From positions 18,801,254 to 18,865,253 of the forward strand of contig CM033723.1 in the NCBI GenBank assembly GCA_019671005.1: DNA of 64,000 bases. Reading direction: 5' to 3'. How positions within the stretch are numbered: position 1 is the first letter of the stretch; each line of letters opens with the position of its first letter. This DNA is from Hibiscus mutabilis. Its lineage: Eukaryota > Streptophyta > Magnoliopsida > Malvales > Malvaceae. The notes below the pieces were generated by a model that saw nothing but the letters and a program-made list of their open reading frames with translations, was not told where the DNA came from and did no database searches. A program made the translations under genes and the position numbers. Of the stretch, positions 12,673-23,935 are shown piece by piece.

Positions 12673-13620
12673 ACATCATCCTTATATCTCCAGCAACTAA
12701 TCAACCAACACAATGCCTCAAAAACACCAATCTAACAACATAAATAATTAAGGATTCATGGAGTTTCGGGATTCTAATGTTAAAAACAACTTATCAACAT
12801 TGTAAAATATCCAATACATGTTTAAAATCAATCCTCAACACTGAAAAATAGATCCAATACGAATCTTCTTCAATTCCATCAAATAAACCTAATTAAATCA
12901 AATATTCATCATAAAAACATAAAATTAGATTATAAATCATAAATCAAGGATCAAATACTTGGGAATATCAATACATAACCATTCAATAGAAGAGAAAAAT
13001 GAACCTTACCTGTATTGTGTGATTTCTCCCTCAATTGATTGATTAAAGCTTGAAAAACACAAGATTTCAATGAGATTTTTTAAATCAAAGATGAAGAATC
13101 ATTTATAAATCAAGAGCTCAAGAAAACATATCTCTCACCTCTGAAATTTGATGAAAAAAAGAGTGTTTGGCATAGTAGAAGTGAAGAGAAAAGTTTGCTT
13201 CAAATCTTCATAAAATCAATAACTACCTTTTAATATTAAAACCTCTTTTTATTAATTAATAAAATACATGCTAAAAATACTTAATTGAGGGAAGAAACCA
13301 CCAGCCAAAGTTTGGTAAAATAGCTCCTTAAGGATTCTAAGAATTTAACCCTTTTACAAACTAGTCACCATTTAAAAATAGTTTTAAAAATTTACATTTC
13401 GGTCACCAACCAAAATGTCACCCTTCCAATTTCAATTTTCTCAAATTGATTTCACCAATATTATCTATATATTAAATAATGATTTTTAACCATTTTTCAT
13501 ATTTTTAACTTACTCAAAAAATATTTATTCCCGAATCCAACTCGAACCTCTAACCTGGTCCACCGGACCGTCTAACTAACCCTTAAACCGCTAGGCCCAA
13601 AACTGGGGCGTTACACTCCT

Positions 13621-16033
13621 AAAATCAAGCTTCTTTTGATTTGTTGATACTTTTGAATAGCTATTGGTTGGGTAAGGAAAAACCCTCATTCAATTATTAA
13701 ATTCGATAGATGGTTGATGATCAATTTGAAGTTAAAGATATTAGGCCTTTTGATGTAAACTCTTGTTTCTTCAAGGCTTAAATCCATGGGAACCTAATAA
13801 GCTAATGGCTATCTTAAATTTAAGTATTGACTTCGATGTCTTTGTATTGATTTTTAACACACTCTTTTATTCTTCTCTAGCCCAATAGTTGGAGAAAGAA
13901 AGGGCACCATCTCCATTTAAAACTAGGAACAAAGAAGTGGAAATCCGAGAGCTGTAAAAGCTTTGAAAGTCAAGGTGAGTGAAGTAGGAGTCTCGGGAAT
14001 AGGCTAGGTTCCTTTACCAAACCTTTGAATATCGATTATTGCATTACTAGCTCTGTGTATTAAGGTTATTGCATAAGAACATTGTTGATGGCTATATTGG
14101 TAAGTATTGCATCGATTCATTGTTCGTAGCATCATTGTTGTTGTTATCGAAATCATTGAGGCATTGGCATATAGAATCCTTGATCATTGAAAATTGAATA
14201 AGGCCATTGGAACATTGATATTGATTTATTGTCATTGGGTATTGTATTGAATCATTGATGTTGCTTATCGATATTAAAACATGGCTATTGAACTATTTCT
14301 ATTGATCCATTGTCATTGAAAATGTTGTTATCAGACTATTGATATTGAACTTTGTATTTGAGTAGTATTGGATACAATTGGCATGCTATAGAATTCATGA
14401 GCTCATTGGTACGGGTGGCCTACGGTCCTTAGGCTACGGCCTTTATTGTGGTGCGGCGGAGGTATGTTGTGATTTGGTCATATTGGTTCGGTGGAGGGAC
14501 TAGACCACTATTGATTTTGGTGTGGTGTAGGAATTTGCGTATCCAAATACCTTACATTAATCCAAGGAACCTTATTAATCATTGTTATTGAGTATTACTA
14601 TTGAACATTTACATTGGATATTGATTTTGCATTAATTATTGTTGTTGAAATGGTCATTGTTATTGCGTAAACTCGCCATTTGAGTATATGTCCATGCCAT
14701 TGACATCATTGATGACATTGAAGCATATTAGAGTACAACTCTTGTTTAATACATTGATTATGACTAACTCACTAGGCAAAATATGCCTAATGCATTCATC
14801 TTCCATGCACTTCAAGTTAAGAAGTTGTAAGATTGGGACCGGTGTTGAAGAAGGTTTTTGACAAGTCACTACGCTGATAAAGTAAAGTACATCAGCTCTA
14901 TAAACTCTTAGTATGGTGGCACAAGTGTCGCATAAGTCACTTTTACCTCTTTTGTTATGTATGTAAATATAGTTGGCATGTATAAGTTTAAGGGTTAAAA
15001 CTTGACTTTTTAAAAATGGTCAAAAGTGGCTATAAATGCATGTTGGCTTAAAACATGGAAAACATAGCAAATGGATTTATTCAACCCTAAAATTTGACAT
15101 GATAATAGTCTTATGTTATAAAAACTTGCTAGTAAAATTTCAGTGAATTTCGACATGGTTTGGTAGAGCAAATCGATAACAAAGAAGATAAAATCGGCCA
15201 TTACAGGCCTTGTCGTACCGATACGGGTGATGGCGTATCGGTGCAGCCTTGCATATTTGGTCGAGTCAAAGTTGGCGTATTGATACACAACTAGGCATAT
15301 CGGTACGGGTTTTAGCCATTGGAAAAATACTGTAGCACTGTATCGATACCGTATCGAACCTGTAAGTTGACCTCCTAAGCTTTGACTACCCGTATCAATA
15401 CCCAGTATCGGTACGGGCATAAGGACATTAACTATTTTAACGGTCAAGGGATACATACCGATACGGCCTTAGGCGTTTTGGTACGGCTGGTCGGTTCTAG
15501 AAATAGAGTCCAGCTAGTGTACCGATACAGATGAACTTGTACCAGTACGGCTCCTAATATTTATAAATATTTTAATGATTATGATATAGGCATACCGATA
15601 CGACCTCTTCGAGTATTGGTACGGAGGCAGGTAAATTAGTTAAAAGGTAATGCAATAAGTTTCTAAAATTTTTAATTTGGTCACTGAAGTTGTATAAAGC
15701 TTAATTAAGGGCACAAGAATATTGAATGTTCTAAATATTTATAAGTCGGATATACCTACGTTGATTTCTCATTGATATCCTTGTTTCTAAATAAGATCCG
15801 GCAATTTTGTGATTCTTACAATTGAGTCCATATATATGACTAAGTCATCAATGGGCCCCAAATTCTTTTTTTAGCTGATCTATATGGTTTACTAGGGATT
15901 AGGTATCACATTAAGAGCTATGGATGCATAACTTACAAAGTAAATTATTGTAATCAATGAACCGCATCATTGTTTTGTGCTCCGGTAACGCTTTTCGACC
16001 CAGGTTCCTACCAGACCGAGAAGGGTTGTTACA
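13621..16033 (+). mobile_element. Diverged Ty3/gypsy LTR remnant
   Basis: Plus-strand LTR-like DNA ending in GGTTGTTACA at 16033. It shares landmarks with the long LTR family (a TTGCGTATCC motif near 14536, a CTCACTAGGC motif near 14767, then a CGATAC array) but is too diverged to align throughout. Its 5' end is not visible and may continue left of the solo LTR into 1821-1908. No primer-binding site follows 16033. No gene is supported; the 148-codon minus ORF at 15010-15456 is a by-product of the motif array. Confidence 0.55.
15215..15625 (+). repeat. CGATAC paired-motif array in LTR remnant
   Basis: Pairs start at 15219/15239, 15281/15301, 15459/15479, 15523/15543 and 15596/15617 (20-21 bp). 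Two pairs are closer: 15344/15355 and 15396/15409. Typical units are CGTACCGATACGG and GTATCGGTACGG. Confidence 0.78.
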
Positions 16034-16776
16034 GAGACGATCTTAATCTATAGCATTACTTGAGACGTGTATTCTTGCACCATTTGTGTGGCACTTAAAT
16101 CACACAACAAATATTTTAATAATCACTAAATTAGTTTTGACTTAATGGTACTAGATGCCCTCAAAATTTTGAAAAATCCAATGTGGCCTCAAACTTAGAA
16201 AAAATCAATTTGACCATTTGACTAACGATATCTGATGTTGACCATTATGAGAATAAAGTGGCTATCCACGATGGACGATGACATGTTAGTCCACTATGGA
16301 CAATGATGTGACATGGGCTAAATTGGTTTTTTAGAATTATAGGGCTTTTTCAATTTTTAGAAAAAGTTAAAATTATTTTAAATTTTAAATATAAAATATT
16401 TTATAAAAAATAAATATAAAATTGCTAAAAATAAAAATTAAATTGCTAAAATATACAAAAAACAATATGAAAATTAAAATTTTAAAAATATCACAAGCTA
16501 TAAAATTGATAAATTATAAATATTAAAATATAAATATTTAAAAAGTATTCAAAATTGAATACTTTCATCGGAAAAGTCTTCAACTATCTCTTGTTAGCCT
16601 GAGTGTACTGCTATTTATTGAATCTATTTTTCAGTTGAAAAGATAATTTTTTTATATTTTTAATACATTATATATGCATTTAAACACAATGACAATGTAA
16701 TGTCTTATAGTCAAACTTATACCATTCAGGTCAATAAGCAAGGGAATCATATTCAATCGTTCATATAACCAAATCA
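16034..16776. other. AT-rich intergenic DNA, no gene seen
   Basis: Very AT-rich, with a short imperfect duplication around 16264-16315 (ACGATGGACGATGACATG, then CTATGGACAATGATGTG). No supported coding region. Confidence 0.6.
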
Positions 16777-16815
16777 ATTTAAGGTTTTTCCATAATTGTA
16801 ATTTAATTCTATCTT
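16777..16815. repeat. 39-bp target duplication, left copy
   Basis: Begins ATTTAAGGTTTTTCC and ends TTCTATCTT. It is identical to 17380-17418. Confidence 0.9.
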
Positions 16816-17379
16816 TTTTTAATATAGCCACTGAATTTTTATTAAAACCAAAGAAGATATCACAATTACAACGCATCCAGGAAGGAAAGTAATGGGACTA
16901 AATCTACCCAAAATTTCTTACAACCCAAAAACAAAGAAAAGTGTAAAACTTCTATGGAGATAAGCATACCATCAAATTCAATAGCTTCCTGAATCTCCTT
17001 GTCTCTATCCAATCGAGACGCATAACAGATAAATAAGGAGTGGTGAGCGATCCAAACTACCAGGTAGAATGTTTCGCTACCCATGACTGATTACATCGGC
17101 AAACAACCATCAATTGAGTGGGGATCTACCTTTGCGTGACCACCGACAAAATCGTAACAGAAACTGGAGCAGATTAAAAACTATGTGTGAGCAACAAAGG
17201 ACCGCTAGGGTATGCTAAATCATGCCACACAGACAGATGAAACAAGCCACAAAACAAAAAAAACATGTTACAAAGATAGAAGAAAATATGTGTCACAAGG
17301 ACAGAGGAAACACGTGCCGCAAAGGCAAAGATTCTTATTGGAATATGAAGAAAATAGAAACACAAGAAAAATAATTCAT
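16816..17379 (-). mobile_element. Retroposed, probably 5'-truncated LINE-like insert
   Basis: 564 bp bounded by two perfect 39-bp direct repeats (16777-16815 and 17380-17418). On the plus strand the insert opens with a short T run, which on the minus strand is a 3' A tail preceded by an AATAAAA-type signal (near 16848). This is the layout of target-primed reverse transcription. A 72-codon minus ORF (17084-16866) has no family I can recognise. It could be the 3' end of a LINE or a retroposed transcript; the length of the duplication is unusual. Confidence 0.6.
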
Positions 17380-17418
17380 ATTTAAGGTTTTTCCATAATT
17401 GTAATTTAATTCTATCTT
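17380..17418. repeat. 39-bp target duplication, right copy
   Basis: Second perfect copy of the 16777-16815 sequence, on the 5' side of the minus-strand insert. Confidence 0.9.
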
Positions 17419-18433
17419 ATTAATCTAAGCATATAAGCATTTCAAGCATATACATATAGTCATTGTAGTATGTAATTCATATTTCATCATATCATATAGC
17501 ATAAAAACATGCTTTTCACACCGCGAGTGCTCAAAACATCATTTAGTACAAACATCATATGGTAACATTATCAACCTATTATATATGATACAAAATATAT
17601 ACCTGTAACATATGTACATAGGCAAATTAAACATTTCATATAGTTGAATTAGCAAAGCTAGCATGCTTTTAATTTCATATGCATACCAATTATAGCTATA
17701 TATGTCACACACTTTTATATCATATATGTACGCATACTAAACATGTATTCATATGAGCGACCCGGCACGAAAGATTTGACAGATCTAAGGAGTCACAGCC
17801 GGACCATATGAGCGACCCAAAATGAATTTACATAATCTTTGTTGCGTTTAAACCAACAAGAAAATGTAAATAACATTAATTAAGGAAATAAAATAATGTT
17901 TAAGTGTTTACAAAAGGTGGAGCTCTAAACTATATATTATATATCAAATTAATATGAGTATATCAGTGTTATTGAATCGATACAAAACAAGGTATTACGT
18001 TATACATGCCCACTAAAGAAATAATTCATTACTCTAAAAAGGATAGTTCCTGAACTCCCAAATATGATGTTGATGTCTTCAAGCTGCTCAAAATCTACAA
18101 CCTACAAGCAAAGGGACAATTGAATAATGAGCTTTGAAAGACCAATAATACAAAAATACCAAATAGAGGCTATATAAGTAGGCAAATATAAAGATTGAAC
18201 ATAAGAATGGTATAGCAATTCATGGAATATATTTATATTCATTCGAGATATAGTATTTCAGATAAGAAAGCTTACCGAACCAATCCAATAAAACTCAAGA
18301 AACATAGCATAGTAGTGGTATATATGCATATATGTGTATATTTATAATGTATTATTTTATTCAAGCAGTAGGACACACATGCTACGTTGATCGATCAGAA
18401 TCCATATACTAGTCAACCGACAATAAAACACAA
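17419..18433 (-). mobile_element. LTR-like remnant, target of the next element
   Basis: AT-rich DNA that in minus orientation resembles plant Ty3 LTRs, with GGTCGCTCATATG phrases (17753-17818) and an unrelated tail. No ends or ORF are visible. The second chromovirus inserted at its right side (TSD AACAA at 18434-18438). Confidence 0.35.
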
Positions 18434-18438
18434 AACAA

Positions 18439-18570
18439 TGTAATACCCCAATTTTTGTTTAGAGACAGTGCAAGCTACCAATTTTGTTTCAAATGGTGAA
18501 AATTGTTTAATCTTGTTTTGTGACATCATCAGCTCGTGTTTGGTAACAAATACGAGAAGAGTGTATTACA
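18439..18570 (+). mobile_element. 5' LTR reduced to 132 bp
   Basis: Starts TGTAATACCCCAATTTTTG, then jumps to the sequence found only in the last part of the 3' LTR and ends GTGTATTACA. About 1290 bp present in the 3' LTR are missing. The join lies in a short T-rich motif present at both edges of the lost segment. Confidence 0.9.
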
Positions 18571-18575
18571 TTTAT

Positions 18576-18587
18576 TGGTATCAGAGC
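18576..18587 (+). other. Primer-binding site, initiator-Met tRNA
   Basis: TGGTATCAGAGC, five bases after the reduced 5' LTR. Confidence 0.9.
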
Positions 18588-18859
18588 TATAGGTTTAGCC
18601 GGTTCTAGGCTTAAACAGAAGTGATTTTATTTGAAAAGGTTATACATGCCACTAGGATATCAAATTACTGATCTGATGTTTATATGATTTGATTGATGTC
18701 GCTCCTTACTAATATGAAATGAGATAAGTTATAATTAATATCTGAGTTAAGAAGATTGAGATGAATTAGTAAATGAGAAGTTCTGGAAAGAACCATAGTG
18801 GTAAAAATAAGGTTAATCATAACCTTTTGGGTTAATCGGAATAAGAAAGAACACTGGCA

Positions 18860-19129
18860 CAATAAGGAGTGCCTATACAAGATTTGGAAAATCCTGAGTC
18901 TTATAGTGAAGGTGGTCTGATGGCTACTGACTTATGGTTTAATGATGTTAAAATTATAAGGGAAGAGATAAATTGTTCCGATGTGGAAAAGTTAGAAGGA
19001 ATTGTATCCCTGTTAAGAGAACATGTTCAAATACAATGGACAAGTATCAGATAGAAGATACTTGCAATTGAAGTAACATGGGTAATCTTCCTAGAAGCTT
19101 TCAAGGAGAAATATATTGATGATCAATAT
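18860..19129 (+). pseudogene. gag fragment
   Basis: Translation with stops resembles the retrotransposon gag core (WFNDVKIIREEINCSDVEKL, then an SLLREHVQIQW-like stretch and FLEAFKEKYIDDQYM). Gag breaks off at about 19130, and the next codons are already at the start of the reverse-transcriptase region, so the rest of gag and the protease are deleted. Confidence 0.65.
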
Positions 19130-20635
19130 ATGAGTAGAATTTATAGAAAATTTGATAAGTTATCAAGATTACCTCCAGATCGAGAAGTGGAATTTAAGAT
19201 AGAGGTGTTACCGGGTAATGTACCCATATCGATGGCCCCGTATAGAATGGCGCCAGTTGAGCTTCGAAAGTTAAAGGCGCAATTGCAAGAATTATTGGAT
19301 CAGGGTTTTATAAGGCCAAGTGTGTCACCTTGGGGTACACCAGTGTTAATTGTGAAAAAGAAAGATTGATCTATGTGACTATGCATAGATTATCGTCAGT
19401 TAAACAAGGTGACCGTGAAGAATAAGTATCCTCTTCCGAGGATTGATGATCTTTTTGATCAATTAAATGGTGCAGTTGTGTTTTCCAAAATTGATCTTCG
19501 ATCTGGATATCATCAGTTGAAGATTAAGGAAGAAGACATTCCAAAGACTGCTTTCCAAACTTGGTATGGACACTATGAGTTTGTAGTGATGCCGTTCGGA
19601 TTAACTAATGCTCCTGCAGTATTCATGGATCTGATGAATCGAATATTTCAGCCATATTTTGATCAATTTGTAGTGGTATTTATTGATGATATTTTAATTT
19701 TTTCAAAGAAAAAAGAAGAACACGATGCTCGTCTTCGTGTTGTTCTTGAGATCCTCCGAGAAAAGAAACTATATGCTAAGTTATCGAAATGTGAGTTTTG
19801 GTTATCGGAAGTTACTTTTCCCGATCAATTAGTTTTAGCAGAGGGAATAAGAGTAGATCCCAAGAAAATACAAGCCATAGTGGAATGGAAAGCTTTGAAG
19901 AATATTTCTGAGGTTCGAAGTTTCTTGGGACTGGCTGGTTATTATCGAAGATTTGTAAAGAATTTCTCAATGATTGCCTCTCCGCTAACCAAGCTTTTAA
20001 GAAAGGATGTGCCATTTGTTTGGACGGATAAGTGTAAAGCTTGGAAACATTAAAGAGGATTTTAACTGAAGCTCCGGTGTTGGTGCAACCAGAATCGGGT
20101 AAGGATTTTGTAGTATATAGTGATGCTTCTCAAAATGGTTTGGGATGTGTGCTTATGCAATAAGGAAAGGTAGTGGCTTATGCTTCAAGACAACTTAAGA
20201 CGCATGAAAGGAATTATCCCAGTCATGATTTAGAGTTGGCAGCAATTGTTTTTGCTTTAAAGATATGGTGTCATTACCTATATGGAGAACGATGCTATAT
20301 CTATACGGATCATAAAAGTTTAAAGTATCTGCTAACTCAAAAGGAGTTAAATTTGAGGCTGAGAAGGAGGATCGAGCTTCTAAAGGATTATGATGTGGTT
20401 ATTGACTACCATCCAGGAAAATCGAACGTGGTAGCTGATGCCCTTAGTAGAAAGACCTTTGCTACCTTGAGAGCTATAAATGCAAAATTAGCTGTGAAAG
20501 AAAAAGGTGCTTTGATGGCTGAATTAAGCTTAAGGTCTACTTTAATAGATCAGATAAAGGGGCTTCAAAAAAAAGATATAGAATGTTTGTCAAGGTCCAA
20601 ACAAGTTGAAAGATCGGGATGCATTTGGACCTGAT
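19130..20635 (+). pseudogene. Ty3/gypsy reverse transcriptase and RNase H, broken
   Basis: 19130-19369 holds the N-terminal part (LPPDREVEFKIEVLPG, then GFIRPSVSPWGTPVLIVKKK). A stop and a base change break the frame before CIDYRQLNKV. 19409-20053 is the core with KIDLRSGYHQ, the FxDD catalytic box as VVVFIDDILIF, and the connection RSFLGLAGYYRRFVKNF. A frameshift near 20040 and a stop at 20161 precede RNase H, whose DHKSLKYL and NVVADALSRK motifs are at 20310-20453. The open blocks are long, so decay is moderate. Confidence 0.88.
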
Positions 20636-21180
20636 CTAATTAGAAAAGCTGAAGACAAGACAAAGATCATACAAGATAATCTCAAGATAGCCGTTGATCG
20701 ACGGAAAGCTTATGCAGATTTGAAGAGAAAAGAAATTGAATTCCAAGTTGGTGATAAAGTGTTTCTCAAAGTATCACCTTGGAAAAAAAGATATTGCGTT
20801 TTGGACGAAAAGGAAAGCGGAGTCCGAGATTTATTGGACCATATGAGATTGTAAAAGAGTTAGTCCGGTGGCTTACCAACCTGCTTTACCTCCAAAAATG
20901 GACAAGATTCATAATGTATTTTATGTATCAATAGTCAGAAAGTACTGATCAGGTCTTTCTCACATCATTACTCCAGAGAAAATAGAGATTCAACCAGATT
21001 TGACATAAGAAGAATAACCAATCTGAATTTTAATACGTGAAGTCAAGGAACTGAGGAACAAGTCGATTCCACTTGTTAAAGTTCTTTGGCGAAATCACAA
21101 AGTGGAAGAAGCAACGTGGAAAAGAGAGAAAGATATGAAAAAAAAACGGTTTCCTCATCTTTTCAAATCAGGTACGTTCT
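20606..21180 (+). pseudogene. Integrase C-terminus and chromodomain, broken
   Basis: Starts GPDLIRKAEDKTKIIQ and continues through FQVGDKVFLKVSPWKK, the segment before the GPY/F motif. A frameshift near 20850 follows. 21060-21180 reads IPLVKVLWRNHKVEEATWKR, a chromodomain of the kind that ends Tekay/Del pol proteins and is thought to steer integration to heterochromatin. The integrase zinc finger and DDE core are missing between RNase H and this segment. Confidence 0.75.
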
Positions 21181-21216
21181 GAAAATTTGAGGAAGAGTTT
21201 TCTTAAGGGGGAGAAT

Positions 21217-22638
21217 TGTAATACCCCAATTTTTGGTTAGTGATTATTTTGCAAAGAATTAAAAGTTGGTGGTTTTAGTTCAGTGACTAAAATGTAAAAT
21301 TTTAAGTTAGTGGCTAAAGTGAAAAGTTGAGAAAAGTTCAAGGACCAACATGGTAATTTTCCCAATAATTATTTTTATTCTATATGTTTATCAGCACTTA
21401 TATGCCTATATGATGCTGAAACTTATGTGTCTATATGTTTATCTTCACTTTGGTGACCAGTACTCAAGGAGTACAAACCTTGCATACTTTAGTTTCTCTT
21501 TATACAATTCTTGGCCTAACTACAAAGCTAAAGTTTCTAAAAATCACCATTTTCTTATATATGATGGTTTTGAACTAAAAGAAGATTTATTATGATCTTG
21601 CTTAACCATGTTTTCATTTATTTGGATACTTATTTTATGACTTATTTATAATGCCTCACTAAGTTATATTTAGCGTGTGATTGTTCCACGCGTAGGAAAG
21701 AGAAGCGTTGGGAGTAAGGAGCATTAGAGAATATCATCTATCGAAAATAGGTACATCAGTATCAGTAATATAATTTTTATGTTGTTTGATATTTACTAGT
21801 CGACATGTATAGTAAAATGTGAAGCATGCTCTGATATGAATCGTATTTTATTCAGAATTTGAATGATTTTAAATTAGGCAGTTTTCAGGCAGTTTTATTA
21901 TTTATATGCTAATGGATCAAACTGTTAAGTTGCTGCCTGAGTCTAGGTTCAAAATTTGAATGTGAATTTATTAAGTTTAAATTTTACGCGATTAACTATT
22001 TTTACAGTCAAAGATAAGATTTTTCTTAATTTTAAAGAATTATTTTACAAGTATCATGTGACATCCCTAACTCTTATTCAGCGATGAATACGTGTAAAAG
22101 AGACACTAAACTACTCCTTAGTTGGTTATGTTTTTTAACTAAAACATGGTTTAGTATTGTTAGTATGTGAATTTGAATGATTTTTGACTAGTTAATGAAC
22201 TTATATTGGAAATAAGGTGAAGCTGTCCAGAAATTCTGTTTTAGGCAGTAAGTTTGAAAATTTGCCATAAATTCCATAGATTGAATTAGAAAATGAAACT
22301 TATATGTATAAACTAAAACAAACGTTATGAATTTTTATTCGATTAAAGGTCAGAATTTCCAGACAGCAGATCTGCACTGTAGTGCATGTTTAACGAATTT
22401 TCTGCATTTATGTGTCATGAGTTAAGAACTCTAATTTATATGGATTAATAGCCTGATGAATCTAGTTTACTAGGAATTTTTCCAAATGAAGTTTTGAAGC
22501 TTACAAAAATTTATAAAATTTTTTGTTTAGAGACAGTGCAAGCTACCAGTTTTGTTTCAAATGGTGAAAATTATTTAATCATGTTTTGTGACATCATCAG
22601 CTCGTGTTTGGTAACAAATACGAGAAGAGGGTGTTACA
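21217..22638 (+). mobile_element. 3' LTR of the second chromovirus (1422 bp)
   Basis: Begins TGTAATACCCC and ends GTGTTACA, followed by AACAA. Its first 19 and last roughly 115 bases match the reduced 5' LTR. No gene is seen in it. Confidence 0.92.
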
Positions 22639-22643
22639 AACAA

Positions 22644-23575
22644 TATCACCTTTATGCATATAGTTTGCTCATATATGCACATAATCATCACATCAGAAGT
22701 AGAAGTATCCAAGACTGCATAAACTTACCAAGTCATCAAGTAAAGGCATTCATGCAAGATTCATTATCACCAGATTATTCAAACGAATAATATAAATAAT
22801 CATGTCAAATCAAGGTTACCTAGAGGAATCAAAAATCAAAACATGGTTTTGAAGGATTTTGGGTCAATTAGGCTTCATAAGAGCATTCATTTTTGTCATT
22901 TGACCTTAGAAAGTAGAAATCTCGAAAATTTGGTCTTACAAAGGTAACTCGTGGTTCTCAAGGTTTTAAAGGTTCATAATAGATTATTGAGTCTTTCCAG
23001 ATGAGTTAAAGAGTTAACGGGTGGTCCAAAGATTTTATCGGGTCAAAAAGAACCAAAATGGTGGCAATCCAGTACCCAGAGTATTGAAACTCTATGAAGA
23101 GTTTGAAAAATCTACTCCAGGTTTCGATACCAAAAACCATATATCGAAACCCACAAGGCTACTGTATTTATACTGGTGTAATTACAAGTTTCAATACTTG
23201 ACTCAAAGTTTTAAAACTCTAGGTCTGGAAGTTGTAGATTCCATTGGAGAAATGCCTTACAAACCACTAAAAGTGACCCCAAGGGTCCCAAACAATAGCT
23301 AGACATTAGAGGATATTAATATGGACTTCTAACTACCAATGAATGCCCCCAAACAAGCTTCACCATTAAACAATTGCAATACATAAACACATAGACAACA
23401 TAAACGTCACCCATTGAAAGAAAAATGGATCAAATGATATTAAAATTGTATTTGCTATTGAACAACACATAAAAATAAGCTATAACAAGTTTAGAATAAA
23501 CATCATAAAAATGAGAAATAAAAAAAAATCTCATAATCACTCCCTCTTTATAATACACTCAAGATCAAGATAGGA
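22644..23575. other. Diverged repeat DNA, no gene seen
   Basis: Continues the DNA interrupted by the chromovirus. 23115-23215 has weak CGATAC-like motifs (TTTCGATACC, TATCGAAACC, TTTCAATACT), suggesting an old minus-strand LTR. No coding region is supported. Confidence 0.4.
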
Positions 23576-23935
23576 TCAGACTCCCTCGAACTTCTTTCCT
23601 TTCTTTTGGGTAGTAGTGGATGGTGCTGGAGCAACCTTCTGTTGGACATGAGTGACTTCTGGCTCTATGGTATCTTTCATGCTTTTTAGCAACAAATGTA
23701 GTGGGTAGTTGTTCTTGAACATAATTTTCCATAAGGATATACTATCCCAATTCTTCCTCATCTTCGTCCTCGATCTCCTTATTTCCTTCTTCCTCTTCAT
23801 CCTTCTTTTCACCATCAGCATCATGGAAAACTTCCGCCAATGTTGCAGTAGTGATAGTCACTTCATCAATAACTTTTTGTAGATCATTAGAAGTCTTAGT
23901 ACCTAGTGCTTTTATCGAAGTTGGATCAGTGACTT

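Larger units (their letters stand above)
1914..13615 (-). mobile_element. Solo Ty3/gypsy LTR, 3370 bp, split by a nested element
   Basis: On the minus strand it begins TGTAACGCCCC at 13615 and ends GGTTACA at 1914. Both sides carry the TSD CTCCT (1909-1913 and 13616-13620). No internal region or second LTR lies between the TSDs, so it is a solo LTR left by LTR-LTR recombination. A chromovirus sits inside it (4346-12672 plus one TSD copy). Removing that insert leaves 2432 + 938 = 3370 bp, almost exactly the 3368 bp of the related LTR at 48519-63148. Confidence 0.88.
18439..22638 (+). mobile_element. Second defective Ty3/gypsy chromovirus
   Basis: Bounded by TSD AACAA (18434-18438 and 22639-22643). 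It has LTRs at 18439-18570 (internally deleted) and 21217-22638, a Met-tRNA primer-binding site, a polypurine tract (AAGGGGGAGAA before 21217) and pol remains in the order gag, reverse transcriptase, RNase H, integrase C-terminus, chromodomain. The layout and the chromodomain tail (VLWRNHKVEEATWKRE) fit a Tekay/Del-type chromovirus. Protease and the integrase catalytic core are absent, so it is non-functional. Confidence 0.92.

Noticed and set aside
15010..15456. 148-codon minus ORF
   Set aside because: It lies in an LTR and is made largely of translated CGATAC repeats; no start context or domain.
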